Assembly: GCA_003367665.1 (NCBI GenBank)
Contig: QKXI01000005.1
Coordinates: forward strand, 241,047 to 305,046
Direction: 5' to 3'
DNA from: Leifsonia sp. ku-ls
GTDB taxonomy: Bacteria; Actinomycetota; Actinomycetes; Actinomycetales; Microbacteriaceae
Length of the DNA: 64,000 nucleotides
In this document: piece after piece, positions 24,611 to 32,560 of the stretch
How the letters are laid out: the number at the start of each line of letters is the position of its first letter
Position numbering within the stretch: position 1 is the first letter of the stretch
Notes under the pieces: model-generated
Databases searched by the model: none
The model's input: the letters and a program-made list of their open reading frames with translations, nothing else
What the model was told of the DNA's origin: nothing
Position numbers and translations under genes: made by a program

Positions 24611-25612
24611 TCAGCGCATGGTGAGCACGATCTTCCGCCCTGGCCGGGACGCTTCCGCCGCGCGATGCGCCTCCCACACCTCGGAGAGCGGGTACGGCTC
24701 GGGCTCCGCCATCCGCAGCGAGCCGGATGCCGCGGAGGCGAGCAGCCCGGAGAGGACGCGCCGGTACTCGGCCCGCCGGGTGGCGACGAAGAGCGGAGCG
24801 CTGCAGACCCGGTCGGTGCGGCTGCGGGCGGCCGCGGCGCTGCCGCGCACGGTGTCGGCGCGCTCGTGACCGGGGCGGCCGGTGAAGGCGGTGTGGACGA
24901 GGATGCCACCCTCCCGCAGGGCCTCGCGCACGCGCGGGGAGCCGGTGTGGTCGATCGCCGCATCCAGCGCGCCGCCCGCCGCCGCGCGGACAAGCTCCGG
25001 CCACGCGGCGTCGCGGTGGTCGACCACGGGGATGCCGAGGCCGTCGGTGACGTCGCGGCTGCGAGGCGATGCGGTGCCGACGACGGTGCGGCCCTGCTCG
25101 CGCGCGAGCTGCACGGCCAGCATCCCGACGGCCCCCGAGGCGCCCTGCACCAGGAGCCGGCGGCCGTCGCCGGCGAGCCGGAGCGCGTGGGCCGCGGTGA
25201 TCCCGTCGAGCGGCAGCACCGCCGCTTCGGCCGGATCGAGCCCGTCCGGCACGGCCACCAGCAGGGTCGCGGGAACGGTGAGGAACGTCGCGTGAGCGCC
25301 CATCCTCGGCAGCGCCCCGGCGACCCGCGCGCCCTCGCGCAGGCCGAGCGCGACGGACACGGCCGACTCGGTCACGAGCTCGCCGACGAAGTCGTAGCCG
25401 GGCACGAACCCGGGGAAGGGCTGCAGCAGGTAGCCGCCGCGCCGGGCAAGCACGTCCGTCGAGCCGAGCGACGCGTGCGTCACCCGCACCGCCACCTCCG
25501 TCCCGCGGGGCGGACGGACGGGCTCGCGGGCCAGCACCATCGCGCCCGCGTCGCCGAACCGCGACACCCGGGCCGCGAGCCGGGACGGTTCGCGCTCGTC
25601 GCGTTCCGTCAT
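24611..25612 (-). CDS. Quinone oxidoreductase-like MDR protein
   Basis: This 333-residue zinc-free medium-chain reductase has an N-terminal GroES-like half (THASLGSTDVLARRGGY, GFVPGYDFVGEL) and a Rossmann half with VQGASGAVGMLAVQLAREQG at about residue 155, the NADPH-binding signature of quinone oxidoreductases. It lacks the Cys/His zinc ligands of alcohol dehydrogenases. It likely reduces quinones or enones; the physiological substrate is unknown. An acetyltransferase gene lies just upstream on the same strand, with seven bases between its stop and this start. Confidence 0.88.
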   Translation of the reverse strand: MTERDEREPSRLAARVSRFGDAGAMVLAREPVRPPRGTEVAVRVTHASLGSTDVLARRGGYLLQPFPGFVPGYDFVGELVTESAVSVALGLREGARVAGALPRMGAHATFLTVPATLLVAVPDGLDPAEAAVLPLDGITAAHALRLAGDGRRLLVQGASGAVGMLAVQLAREQGRTVVGTASPRSRDVTDGLGIPVVDHRDAAWPELVRAAAGGALDAAIDHTGSPRVREALREGGILVHTAFTGRPGHERADTVRGSAAAARSRTDRVCSAPLFVATRRAEYRRVLSGLLASAASGSLRMAEPEPYPLSEVWEAHRAAEASRPGRKIVLTMR

Positions 25613-25619
25613 CGGGCCG

Positions 25620-25913
25620 TCAGCCCGCGCGGCGCTGGAGGAGGGCGGAGCGCTCGGGGTGCGCCTCGAACCAGTCGGCCACGTACCAGCACATCGGGAC
25701 GATGCGCCGTGTCCCGTTCTTCTCGATGTCGTCGACCGCGTACTGCACCAGCTGCGCGGCGTACCCCTTGCCGCGGTGGTGCGGCACGGTGAAGGCCCGG
25801 GTCAGCGAGATGGAGTCGCCCAGGATGCTGTAGTCGAGCACGCCGACGAGTTCGCCGTCGACGTGCATCGCATAGCGGTTCGCGTCCGTCTGATCGCTGA
25901 ACTCGGTGGCCAT
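25620..25913 (-). CDS. GNAT-type N-acetyltransferase (YjdJ-like)
   Basis: This 97-residue single-domain GNAT is of the short GCN5-related type. It contains GELVGVLDYSILGDSISLTRAFTVP, then the acetyl-CoA loop HHRGKGYAAQLVQYAVDD at about 45-62 and IVPMCWYVADWFEAHPE near the end. The final motif (P-x-C-x-(Y/F)-V-x-x-(Y/W)-x-x-x-HPE) is typical of this family. The ATG at 25913 is supported by the usual family length; longer frames upstream have no ribosome site. It may be co-transcribed with the quinone reductase. The acceptor is unknown. Confidence 0.85.
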   Translation of the reverse strand: MATEFSDQTDANRYAMHVDGELVGVLDYSILGDSISLTRAFTVPHHRGKGYAAQLVQYAVDDIEKNGTRRIVPMCWYVADWFEAHPERSALLQRRAG

Positions 25914-26083
25914 GCGCCCATCGTACGTCCGTGGCCCCGAGAAGGAACGGGGGTAGGCTGTGCCCGTGGGATCCCGACCCGCACCGGTCGGCTCCCGTGC
26001 GCATCCGCGACCATCGTCACAGCAGACCCGGCCGCCGGCGGCATCCGCCGACCGTGCGTCGTGACGACCCTGGAGCCCCACCC

Positions 26084-26863
26084 GTGACGTTCGACACCCC
26101 GTCGCCCGCACTCGCCCCCGCCTTCCAGACGCTGCTCGAGCAGGTGCCGATCGGCGACCGCTCGGTCATCGAGGCCGAGACGGTGCCCTACGAGCACGAG
26201 GGGACGGCCCTCGAGGGCTACCTCGCCCGCGACGCCTCGGTCGACGAGCGCAGGCCGGCGGTGCTGGTCCTGCACGACTGGTCGGGGGTCGGCGACAACG
26301 TGCGGATGCGGACGCAGATGCTGGCCAGGACCGGCTACGTCGCCTTCGCCGCCGACCTGTACGGCGCGGGCGTGCGGCCGACCGGCGACGCGGCGTCCGC
26401 GGAGGCCGGCAAGTACTACCGCGACCTCCCGCTGCTGCGCTCCCGCGTCGCGGCCGGTTTCAGCTGGCTGCAGCAGCACCCCGCGGTCGACCCGGCGCGC
26501 CTCGCCGTGATCGGCTACTGCTTCGGCGGCACGGCGGCGCTCGAGTTCGCCCGGACCGGCGCGCCCGCGCGCGGCGTCGTCTCCTTCCACGGCGGACTGA
26601 TCGCGCACGACCCGTCCGACGCCGCACAGATCGCGGCGTCGCTGCTCGTGTTGACGGGCGGCGCCGACCCGGTGGTCCCGGACGACGCGGTGGTGGCCTT
26701 CGAGGAGGAGCTGCGCGGCGCGCCCCACGTCGACTGGCAGGTGACCACGTACTCCGGCGCACCGCACGCCTTCACCATCCCCGGCTCCGACCGCTACCGC
26801 CCGGTGGCGGACGCCCGCAGCTGGCGCGCCCTGGTGTGTTTCCTCGACGAGGTCTTCGGCTGA
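26084..26863 (+). CDS. Dienelactone hydrolase family protein
   Basis: This 259-residue alpha/beta hydrolase of the dienelactone hydrolase family has nucleophile Cys in IGYCFGGTAAL (about residue 146), Asp in GGADPVVP and His in SGAPHAFTIP, completing the Cys-Asp-His triad. The opening (YEHEGTALEGYLARD, RPAVLVLHDWSGVGDNVR) matches the family. It should hydrolyse lactones or esters, as in chlorocatechol breakdown, but there is no catechol gene cluster here. It starts with GTG at 26084, the only start that fits the family N-terminus. A TAGGCT box further upstream (25954) faces a possible 32-codon leaderless frame ending just before it. Confidence 0.87.
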   Translation: MTFDTPSPALAPAFQTLLEQVPIGDRSVIEAETVPYEHEGTALEGYLARDASVDERRPAVLVLHDWSGVGDNVRMRTQMLARTGYVAFAADLYGAGVRPTGDAASAEAGKYYRDLPLLRSRVAAGFSWLQQHPAVDPARLAVIGYCFGGTAALEFARTGAPARGVVSFHGGLIAHDPSDAAQIAASLLVLTGGADPVVPDDAVVAFEEELRGAPHVDWQVTTYSGAPHAFTIPGSDRYRPVADARSWRALVCFLDEVFG

Positions 26864-26879
26864 GGGGCAGACTGGGCCG

Positions 26880-27266
26880 ATGGAGCATCCACTGCTGTTC
26901 GACGACGGGGATGAACTGGTCGCCCGCGTCCGTGCGCTCGCGCTCGCCCTCCCGGAGGCGGTGGAGACGCTCAACCACGGCCGCCCGTCGTGGAAGGCGG
27001 GCGAGAAGGGCCGTGCGTTCGCCGTGCTCGGCGCGTCGATGGCCCGCCCCGACACCCTCGTCTTCAAGCCCGACCCCGCCGAGGCGCCCGCCTGGCGGAA
27101 GGACCCGCGCGTCTTCGTCCCGAAGTACTGGGGCCCCAGCGGCTGGCTCGCGATCGACCTCGACCGGTCGGCCACCGACTGGTCGGAGACCCGCGAACTG
27201 ATCGAGACCTCCTACCGCCAGGTGGCCCTCCGCCGCCAATTGGCGGTCTTGGATGCGGTCATGTAA
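26880..27266 (+). CDS. MmcQ/YjbR family protein
   Basis: This 128-residue protein of the MmcQ/YjbR family (DUF1801-like CyaY fold) has the characteristic order RALALALPEAVETLNHGRPSWK, then AFAVLGASM and VFVPKYWGPSGWLAIDLD. The fold resembles the DNA-binding domain of a family sometimes implicated in DNA or metal binding, but no activity is established. Its ATG lies 16 bases after the dienelactone hydrolase stop and follows a CAGACT box by six bases, so it may have its own leaderless promoter. Confidence 0.85.
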   Translation: MEHPLLFDDGDELVARVRALALALPEAVETLNHGRPSWKAGEKGRAFAVLGASMARPDTLVFKPDPAEAPAWRKDPRVFVPKYWGPSGWLAIDLDRSATDWSETRELIETSYRQVALRRQLAVLDAVM

Positions 27267-27295
27267 GCTCGTATCCGGCCTGCTTTGCGGGCCTC

Positions 27296-27368
27296 GCGCC
27301 ACTAGCTCAACGGATAGAGCATCTGACTACGGATCAGAAGGTTGGGGGTTCGAATCCCTCGTGGCGCA
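27296..27368 (+). tRNA. tRNA-Arg (anticodon ACG)
   Basis: All four arms fold. The acceptor is GCGCCAC with GTGGCGC plus discriminator A; the D arm GCTC/GAGC; the anticodon stem TCTGA/TCAGA with loop CTACGGA giving ACG at 329-331 of the 27 kb block (27329-27331); the T arm GGGGG/CCCTC with TTCGAAT. No CCA is encoded. The A at position 34 would be edited to inosine and read CGU, CGC and CGA. Confidence 0.97.
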
Positions 27369-27372
27369 CAGC

Positions 27373-27397
27373 AGCCCCGGCTTCGGCCGGGGCTTTT
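27373..27397 (+). terminator. Intrinsic terminator of tRNA-Arg
   Basis: A 9-bp stem AGCCCCGGC/GCCGGGGCT with a TTCG tetraloop is followed by TTT. It is the clearest rho-independent terminator in the window and lies four bases after the tRNA. Confidence 0.95.
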
Positions 27398-27757
27398 GTG
27401 TGAGGCGAAGTTCCTTCTGGCGGAACGGTAATCCGATTTCCGTGAACTTCGCCTCTTGCTTGCGGAAACGACAGTACTTGGCGGCGATTCCACTGACCAG
27501 CAACGTCCCCGGCTGTGACACCCTCTCGCTCCGATCCCGCCCGGCTATGTGATTCCGGAGTCCGAAATCGTCGAACACGAAGCCTCCATCGCAGTGCGAC
27601 ACGAGACGTTCCGGCGCGCTTGAGAAGCGGGCGCATCCTGCTTGTCGAAAGGGAGCGTTATGGCCGGACCGATACGTCGTCCATCAGGAGGACCGCCAGG
27701 TGATCCCTTACGGTTGCGGCAGAAAAAGCAGGCAGCTGACGTGGTAGACAGACGTGT
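27398..27757. other. 360-bp gap after tRNA-Arg with long inverted repeat
   Basis: The GC content is lower than that of the flanks. A nested inverted repeat occupies 27402-27455. No coding frame has a ribosome site or coding-like third positions; open frames on the minus strand are antisense to the tRNA or the VOC gene. A TAGACA box at 27745-27750 serves the downstream gene. I see no integrase or repeated tRNA end. Confidence 0.5.
27402..27455. repeat. Nested inverted repeat beside the tRNA
   Basis: A perfect 12-bp inverted repeat GAGGCGAAGTTC (27402-27413)/GAACTTCGCCTC (27444-27455) encloses a second pair CGGAA/TTCCG (27421-27425/27438-27442). It could be a secondary terminator, a small RNA or the end of an old element. 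Confidence 0.6.
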
Positions 27758-28132
27758 ATGGAGATCCGCCGTGCGATGCCCGTCATAACGACAGACCGTC
27801 CGGCCCAAGCGCGCGCGTTCTACGAGGGCTTTCTCGGGTTCCGCGTCGCGATGGAGGAAGACGGCATGCTCATGCTCGCGTCCACAAGCACGCCAACGAC
27901 GCAGGTTATCGTTGCTTGGGACAGTGCAACGGCGGCCGACCCCGAACTGCTTCAGGTCGATGTGTCCGTCGAGGTCGCTGACGTAGACGACGCGCACCGT
28001 CGGGCCGTAGCCGATGGGTTGGACATCGTTCGCGAGCTGCGAGACGAGCCCTGGGGGATCCGTCGCTTCTTCGTCCGCGACCCGAGCGGCCGTACGGTCA
28101 ACATCGCGAGCCACATCGCCCGTCAGCCGTAG
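27758..28132 (+). CDS. VOC-family (glyoxalase-like) protein
   Basis: This 124-residue single vicinal-oxygen-chelate domain has paired beta-alpha-beta modules: TDRPAQARAFYEGFLGFRVAMEEDGMLML is split over residues about 12-45, and VEVADVDDAHRRAVADGLDIV begins the second module, followed by FVRDPSGRTVNIASH. Metal ligands are not obvious and the residue 4 RRAMPVI start fits the family. TAGACA seven bases before the ATG indicates a leaderless message. Its substrate is unknown; relatives act on antibiotics, lactoylglutathione or dioxygenase substrates. Composition is lower in GC than neighbouring genes. Confidence 0.82.
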   Translation: MEIRRAMPVITTDRPAQARAFYEGFLGFRVAMEEDGMLMLASTSTPTTQVIVAWDSATAADPELLQVDVSVEVADVDDAHRRAVADGLDIVRELRDEPWGIRRFFVRDPSGRTVNIASHIARQP

Positions 28133-28339
28133 TGAGAGTCCGCTCGTCCGCAAAGCAGCGGTCATGCCAGCATGACGCTCCGGCTCCATGAATCATCAAT
28201 TACGCACAGGTGGCAATATATCTCATGACAGCTGGGTGGTCATATGCGATCGTTTCCCGTGGGAGAGTCGGCCGATCGGGTGCGAACGTTGTTGCGGTGG
28301 CTTCGGAATGTGAGCGAAGCCGGCCGGTTCCCCCTCCCC

Positions 28340-29596
28340 TCAGAACTCCACCGCATCCCGCACGATCGGGCACGTCATGCAGTGGCCTCCCCCGCGCCCC
28401 CGGCCCAACTCCGCCCCCACGATCGGGATGACCTCGACGCCGGCCTTCCGCAGCAGCTCGTTCGTGGACGTGTTGCGGTCGTACGTGTAGACGACGCCCG
28501 GTTCGAGCGCGACGGCGTTGTTGCCGCTGTCCCACTGCTGGCGCTCCGACTCGTAGTTGTCGCCTGCGGTCTCGATCACCCGCAGCGAGCCGAGGCCCAG
28601 CGCCTCCGCGACGACGTCGACGAAGGCGCGGGAGCCTTCGTCGACCACCCGGACGCCGAGGGGCGTGTCGTCGGGGAGCAGCGTGAAGGTGTGGACGTCG
28701 TCCATGATCCGCGGGTAGAGCGTCACGATGTCGCGGTCGACGAAGGTGAACACCGTGTCCAGGTGCATCGCCGAGCGCAGCTTCGGCATGCCGGCGACGA
28801 CGACGCGCTCGGCCGCTCCGCGCTCGAACAGGGCGGCCGCGAGCTGCGTGATGGCGTGCCGGGAGGTGCGCTCGCTCATGCCTATCAGCACGGCGCCGTT
28901 GCCGACGGGCATGACGTCGCCGCCCTCCAGCGTCGCCTGGCCCCACTCCTGCTCCGGGTCGCCCCACCAGACGGTCGCGTCGCGGAAGTCGGGGTGGAAG
29001 GAGTACACCGCCTTCATCAGCAGGGTCTCGTCGTGCCGGGCCGGCCAGTAGAGCGGATTGAGTGTGACGCCGCCGTAGATCCAGCAGGTGGTGTCTCGCG
29101 TGTAGAGGGTGTTCGGGAGCGGCGGCATCAGGTACTCGCGCACGCCGGTCGACTCCCGCGCGAGCGCGACGTAGTCGGTGCGGTAGTCGTCGGGCAGGTC
29201 GGAGGTGGCCAGCCCGCCGATGAGGTAGCGCGCCAGGTCGGCGGGGGCGAGCGCGTCGAGAAACGCGCGGGTGCCCTCCACCAGACCGAGGCCCACCTCG
29301 TTCGGGACGATCTTGCGGTCGAGCAGCCAGGCGCGGGCGGCCGGGTCGGCGACGGTCTCGGCGAGCAGCTCGTGCAGCTCCACGACCTCCACCCCGTGCG
29401 AGCGCAGGTCGGCGACGAAGGCGGCGTGGTCGCGGATGGCGTTGTCCACCCACATCACGTCGTCGAACAGCAGCTCGTCGGCGTTCCTCGGTGTCAGCCG
29501 GTGGTGGGCGAGCCCCGGCGAGCAGACCAGCACCTTCCGCAGCCGGCCCACCTCCGAGTGGACGCCGAACCCCGCAGCAGCGCGCGTGTCGGTCAT
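28340..29596 (-). CDS. arcA: Arginine deiminase
   Basis: This 418-residue arginine deiminase converts arginine to citrulline and ammonia, the first step of the deiminase pathway. The N-terminus ([19 protein letters not shown]), the [12 protein letters not shown] segment, [21 protein letters not shown], and [11 protein letters not shown] with catalytic His are all present. The C-terminal active-site Cys lies in [11 protein letters not shown] at about residue 405. GGAAGGAA precedes the ATG at 29596. It follows the arginine/ornithine antiporter by 24 bases on the same strand. No ornithine carbamoyltransferase or carbamate kinase gene is present in the window. Confidence 0.96.
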   Translation of the reverse strand: MTDTRAAAGFGVHSEVGRLRKVLVCSPGLAHHRLTPRNADELLFDDVMWVDNAIRDHAAFVADLRSHGVEVVELHELLAETVADPAARAWLLDRKIVPNEVGLGLVEGTRAFLDALAPADLARYLIGGLATSDLPDDYRTDYVALARESTGVREYLMPPLPNTLYTRDTTCWIYGGVTLNPLYWPARHDETLLMKAVYSFHPDFRDATVWWGDPEQEWGQATLEGGDVMPVGNGAVLIGMSERTSRHAITQLAAALFERGAAERVVVAGMPKLRSAMHLDTVFTFVDRDIVTLYPRIMDDVHTFTLLPDDTPLGVRVVDEGSRAFVDVVAEALGLGSLRVIETAGDNYESERQQWDSGNNAVALEPGVVYTYDRNTSTNELLRKAGVEVIPIVGAELGRGRGGGHCMTCPIVRDAVEF

Positions 29597-29620
29597 GTTC
29601 CGCTTCCTTCCCTCACGGTT

Positions 29621-31063
29621 TCACAGGGTGATCCAGCCGAGCGACAGCCCGACGACCGCGGCGACCGCCGCCAGCACGGCGACGACGAAGATCACGAGCT
29701 CGCCGGCCGAGAAGACGCGCCTGCCCTGCTCGCGTCTCGCCATCGCGAACAGGATGGTCGCCGGCACGTAGATCACGAACGACAGCAGCACGAACTTCAG
29801 CCCGGCCGCGAACAGCAGGTACAGCGTGTAGATCGTGGCCAGCACGGCGACGGTCAGGTCGCGTCCCCATCCCCTCGGGTCGTCGCGGTAGGTGTCGCGG
29901 GTCGCCACGAGCTTGAGGGCGTAGCCCGCGACGAAGAAGAACGGGATGAGGGTGAGCGAGCTCGTCAGGTCGAGCGCGAGGTTGAAGGCGTCGTGCGAGA
30001 AGTAGGTGATGACGAGCACCGCCTGCACGAAGATCGCCGTGATCAGCAGCGCCGGAACGGGCACGTCGGCCGCGTTCGAGCGCTTCAGGAACCGCGGCAT
30101 GTCGTCGTCCTTCGCCGCGACGAACAGCACCTCGGCGGCCATCAGCGACCAGGCCAGGTACGCGCCGAGCACCGAGACGATCAGCCCGATGCTCACGAAC
30201 CAGGCGCCCCACGGCCCGACCGCCGCGGCCAGCACGCCCGCCATCGACGGCTGGCGCAGCTTCGCGATCTCTCCCATCGGCAGCACGCCGTACGAGACGA
30301 TCGTCACCGACGCGAAGATGGCGAACACGCTCAGAAAGCCCAGGATCGTGGCCCGCCCGACATCCGCCCGGCGCTTGGCGTGCCGCGAGTACACGCTGGC
30401 CCCCTCGACGCCGAGGAAGACGAACACGGTGACCAGCATCGTCCCGGTCACCTGGTCGAACAGCGAGCCGGCGTAGTCGGCGCCGCCCCAGTTCTCGGCG
30501 AACACCTGCGGCTTCAGCGCGAACACGCAGAGCAGCACGAACACGACGATCGGCACGACCTTGGCGACGGTCACGATGCGGTTGATGACCGCCGCCTCCC
30601 GGATGCCGCGCCGGATCAGGAAGAAGAAGCCCCACAGGCCCAGCGACGAGATCGCGATCGCGATCAGCGTGTCGCCCTCGCCGAGCGCCGGCAGCACCGC
30701 GCCGATCGTCGACATGATGAAGACCCAGTAGAACACCAGGCCCATGGCCGCGCTCGCCCAGTAGCCGATGGCGGAGAAGAAGCCGAGATACTGGCCGAAG
30801 CCCTCCTTGGCGTAGGCGTACACGCCGGCATCCAGCTGCGGCTTGCGGTTGGCCAGCAGCTGGAACACGAAGGCGAGCATCAGCATCCCGACGCCCGCGA
30901 TGGTCCAGGCGATGAGCGACCCTGCGACGCCGGTCTCCTGCGCGAACCGGCGCGGAAGCGTGAACACGCCGGCGCCCACCATGGAGCCGACGACCATCCC
31001 GGTCATCGTCAGCATCGACAGCTTCACCGGTGCCTGCGTCGTCTGGAGCTGCGTATCGGCCAT
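29621..31063 (-). CDS. arcD: Arginine/ornithine-type amino acid antiporter (APC family)
   Basis: This 480-residue APC-superfamily transporter has about 12 membrane helices. The first helix carries the substrate-binding GSMVGAGVFTLPRRF segment, and the fold includes FLGVEGASVYSRHAKRRADVG, typical of the basic amino-acid antiporter branch (ArcD/LysP-like). It probably exchanges external arginine for ornithine or another product. The ATG at 31063 follows GGGGAGG; an in-frame extension to 31123 is not supported. It is the first gene of the arc operon and is 24 bases upstream of arcA. The specific exchange partner is inferred from the neighbour. Confidence 0.9.
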   Translation of the reverse strand: MADTQLQTTQAPVKLSMLTMTGMVVGSMVGAGVFTLPRRFAQETGVAGSLIAWTIAGVGMLMLAFVFQLLANRKPQLDAGVYAYAKEGFGQYLGFFSAIGYWASAAMGLVFYWVFIMSTIGAVLPALGEGDTLIAIAISSLGLWGFFFLIRRGIREAAVINRIVTVAKVVPIVVFVLLCVFALKPQVFAENWGGADYAGSLFDQVTGTMLVTVFVFLGVEGASVYSRHAKRRADVGRATILGFLSVFAIFASVTIVSYGVLPMGEIAKLRQPSMAGVLAAAVGPWGAWFVSIGLIVSVLGAYLAWSLMAAEVLFVAAKDDDMPRFLKRSNAADVPVPALLITAIFVQAVLVITYFSHDAFNLALDLTSSLTLIPFFFVAGYALKLVATRDTYRDDPRGWGRDLTVAVLATIYTLYLLFAAGLKFVLLSFVIYVPATILFAMARREQGRRVFSAGELVIFVVAVLAAVAAVVGLSLGWITL

Positions 31064-31374
31064 TCCGACCTCCCCATGGTCGTGACGGGCGATAGCTAAG
31101 TCCGGCGGCGCAGGGTGCGTCAAGGACCGATCTGTCTATCCCGGCTAGCGAACGAGCACATATCGCGGGGCATCTCTTGCCGAAGGGGGAACAGCAGTAT
31201 GGAGTCAAAACGGCTGTCACGATCGCAACGACTCGCCCACTGGGCGATTCCCTGCAGACCTGCGCGCCGTGGCGCCGCCTGCAGGCTGTTTCAATAGGCG
31301 CACGTAACCCAGCAGCCGGCTGAGGTGTCCGACACCGAGCCGAGCGCGAGACAGTGTTGTTGCGCTGCTCCGGG
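31064..31374. other. 311-bp gap between arc operon and DUF2283 cassette
   Basis: No convincing gene. Two palindromes are seen: CCTGCAG (31251-31257)/CTGCAGG (31279-31285), and GGTGTC-C-GACACC (31324-31336). The latter lies beyond the end of the DUF2283 gene on the minus strand and may terminate its transcript. The region next to the arcD start (TTAGCTAT on the minus strand) may contain its -10. Confidence 0.5.
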
Positions 31375-31698
31375 CTAGACCGTCTGCGCAACCAATGATG
31401 TGGATGGCACTACAGATGCGCCGTCTGCGGCGCTCTGTAGCCGACCCGCAATGCTCGGGCGAAGTGCCCGAAGGCGCTCGACGTCGTCACTGTGAACATG
31501 GAACTCGTCGATCAGCCGCTGGAACGGGATTTCTGCCTCGATCCGGAGGAACTCGATGCCGGCCACCACGTTATATTCGTCGAGGTCAACCACAACATCG
31601 TCAGTGACCTGCTTGGTCTTGGCTACAGCCTCGTCGGACATTGTGACGTAGGCCGCATCGGCATCGAAGTCTACGGACACCAAGAAACGCTTAGTCAT
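31375..31698 (-). CDS. DUF2283 protein
   Basis: This 107-residue protein has the DUF2283 pattern: VSVDFDADAAYVTMSDEAVAKTKQVTD is split over residues about 8-34, followed by VVVDLDEYNVVAGIEFLRIE, then an acidic-helical tail (IDEFHVHSDDVERLRALRP). Members often pair with DUF4258 genes in toxin-antitoxin-like modules, where this component is the likely antitoxin. I chose the ATG at 31698, overlapping the DUF4258 stop by eight bases, with GGTGAGG ahead of it; a GTG at 31707 is possible. It is the last of three coupled genes with lower GC than the neighbourhood. Confidence 0.8.
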   Translation of the reverse strand: MTKRFLVSVDFDADAAYVTMSDEAVAKTKQVTDDVVVDLDEYNVVAGIEFLRIEAEIPFQRLIDEFHVHSDDVERLRALRPSIAGRLQSAADGASVVPSTSLVAQTV

Positions 31699-31939
31699 CG
31701 TCCTCACCCTTCCCGGCGGTGCTCTTTAGAATCATCTTGCCGTTAGATGGTGGGTAGTCGGTTCCCACTATCCATATCTTTAACTCTCGGCCAGCCTGAG
31801 TCTTCCCGACTATACAGGTCGAGTCCTCAGGCGTGCTGTGCGTGTATAGAACGTTTGCTAATGCTTCCTCAACTTCGGCGAATGTAATACTCCTCCTGCG
31901 CAATCGCTGTCGGAAGTGGGTGGTCTGGATGAGTTTCAC
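31691..31939 (-). CDS. DUF4258 (RelE-like) protein, putative toxin
   Basis: This 82-residue basic protein matches DUF4258: HFRQRLRRRSITFAEVEEAL, then THSTPEDSTCIVGKTQAGRELKIWIVGTD split over residues about 33-62. The shape resembles a shortened RelE/ParE fold, so an RNase or gyrase-type toxin is possible. It begins with GTG at 31939, overlapping the DUF6941 stop (GTGA), and its stop overlaps the DUF2283 start. The order toxin-then-antitoxin fits known DUF4258-DUF2283 pairs. No catalytic residues can be assigned with confidence. Confidence 0.8.
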   Translation of the reverse strand: MKLIQTTHFRQRLRRRSITFAEVEEALANVLYTHSTPEDSTCIVGKTQAGRELKIWIVGTDYPPSNGKMILKSTAGKGEDDD

Positions 31940-32337
31940 TGCGCTGCGGGTATCTCGACGTCGAAGGCAAGCCTCCGAACCGCTTCACCGTCGATCGACA
32001 ACGTAATTTCGTACAAACCCGGTGCCGGCAATGGCACAGTGGTCGAAAACGCGAACAAGAGGCCCAAGCGGTTGTCCGCGTAGGGTCTTAATGCTCCAGC
32101 GGGTGTGATCATGCCCGAGAACTCTGCCTCATACTGGGAGTCGGGCGGCACGATCCGGATTGAAAGCGAGACTGGTCCCTCGTCGACCGCCGTGCGGATA
32201 CGGCCCGCAATCGAGAGATTCGTAGCAGCAGGAAATGCTGGAACACCGACGTGTGTAAAGCTGGCGCCGATCGCAGAAAGCTTGCCTTCTTGCACAACGG
32301 CATAGTCGGCGAGATACGCGTAGTCAAGTTCGGCCAT
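31936..32337 (-). CDS. DUF6941-like protein, first gene of the cassette
   Basis: This 133-residue protein reads AELDYAYLADYAVVQEGKLSAIGASF at the start, which resembles DUF6941 proteins (opening L-x-D-x-A-x-x-x-x-GKL). The remainder is a beta-sandwich-like domain (VSLSIRIVPPDSQY, LPAPGLYEITLSIDGEAV). I chose the ATG at 32337 where the family homology starts; the frame extends to 32382. Its stop overlaps the DUF4258 start by four bases. Composition is lower in GC than neighbours, so the three-gene cassette looks acquired. Its role is not known; a third component for a toxin-antitoxin pair is a possibility. Confidence 0.72.
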   Translation of the reverse strand: MAELDYAYLADYAVVQEGKLSAIGASFTHVGVPAFPAATNLSIAGRIRTAVDEGPVSLSIRIVPPDSQYEAEFSGMITPAGALRPYADNRLGLLFAFSTTVPLPAPGLYEITLSIDGEAVRRLAFDVEIPAAQ

Positions 32338-32560
32338 ACGCAGAGCATAACGGCGATATACCGGCATACCGACGCCGTTCATCGTCCCGGACTCGACGCA
32401 ATCGCGACCAAATGTCAGGGGATATGTCTCTCACGTTCGTGCCCTACAGGTCGGAAGGTCCGGAGGCAGTTCTTTCGTGACGCACTGTTGTTTTCGGAGC
32501 GGAGCGTCCACTTCCAATGGAGGGACTCCTAAACCGGAGTCCGTGCGACATTCCTCTGCT

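Noticed and set aside
27253-27636. Several frames over tRNA-Arg, one giving a peptide ending in ATRDSNPQPSDP
   Set aside because: This is the well-known artefact of translating a tRNA and its flank. The tRNA folds fully.
27369-28340. Genomic island integrated at tRNA-Arg
   Set aside because: GC is lower after the tRNA, but no integrase, no repeated tRNA 3' end and no mobility gene are seen.
28244-31099. 951-codon plus-strand frame opposite the arc operon
   Set aside because: It is antisense to arginine deiminase and the antiporter, both with catalytic or family motifs. The product is low-complexity.
31115-31297. 60-codon frame in the gap beside the arc operon
   Set aside because: No ribosome site, and composition is not coding-like.
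32383-32560. Extra gene between the DUF6941 cassette and LacI
   Set aside because: Only short frames without starts or coding character. I see nothing else there.
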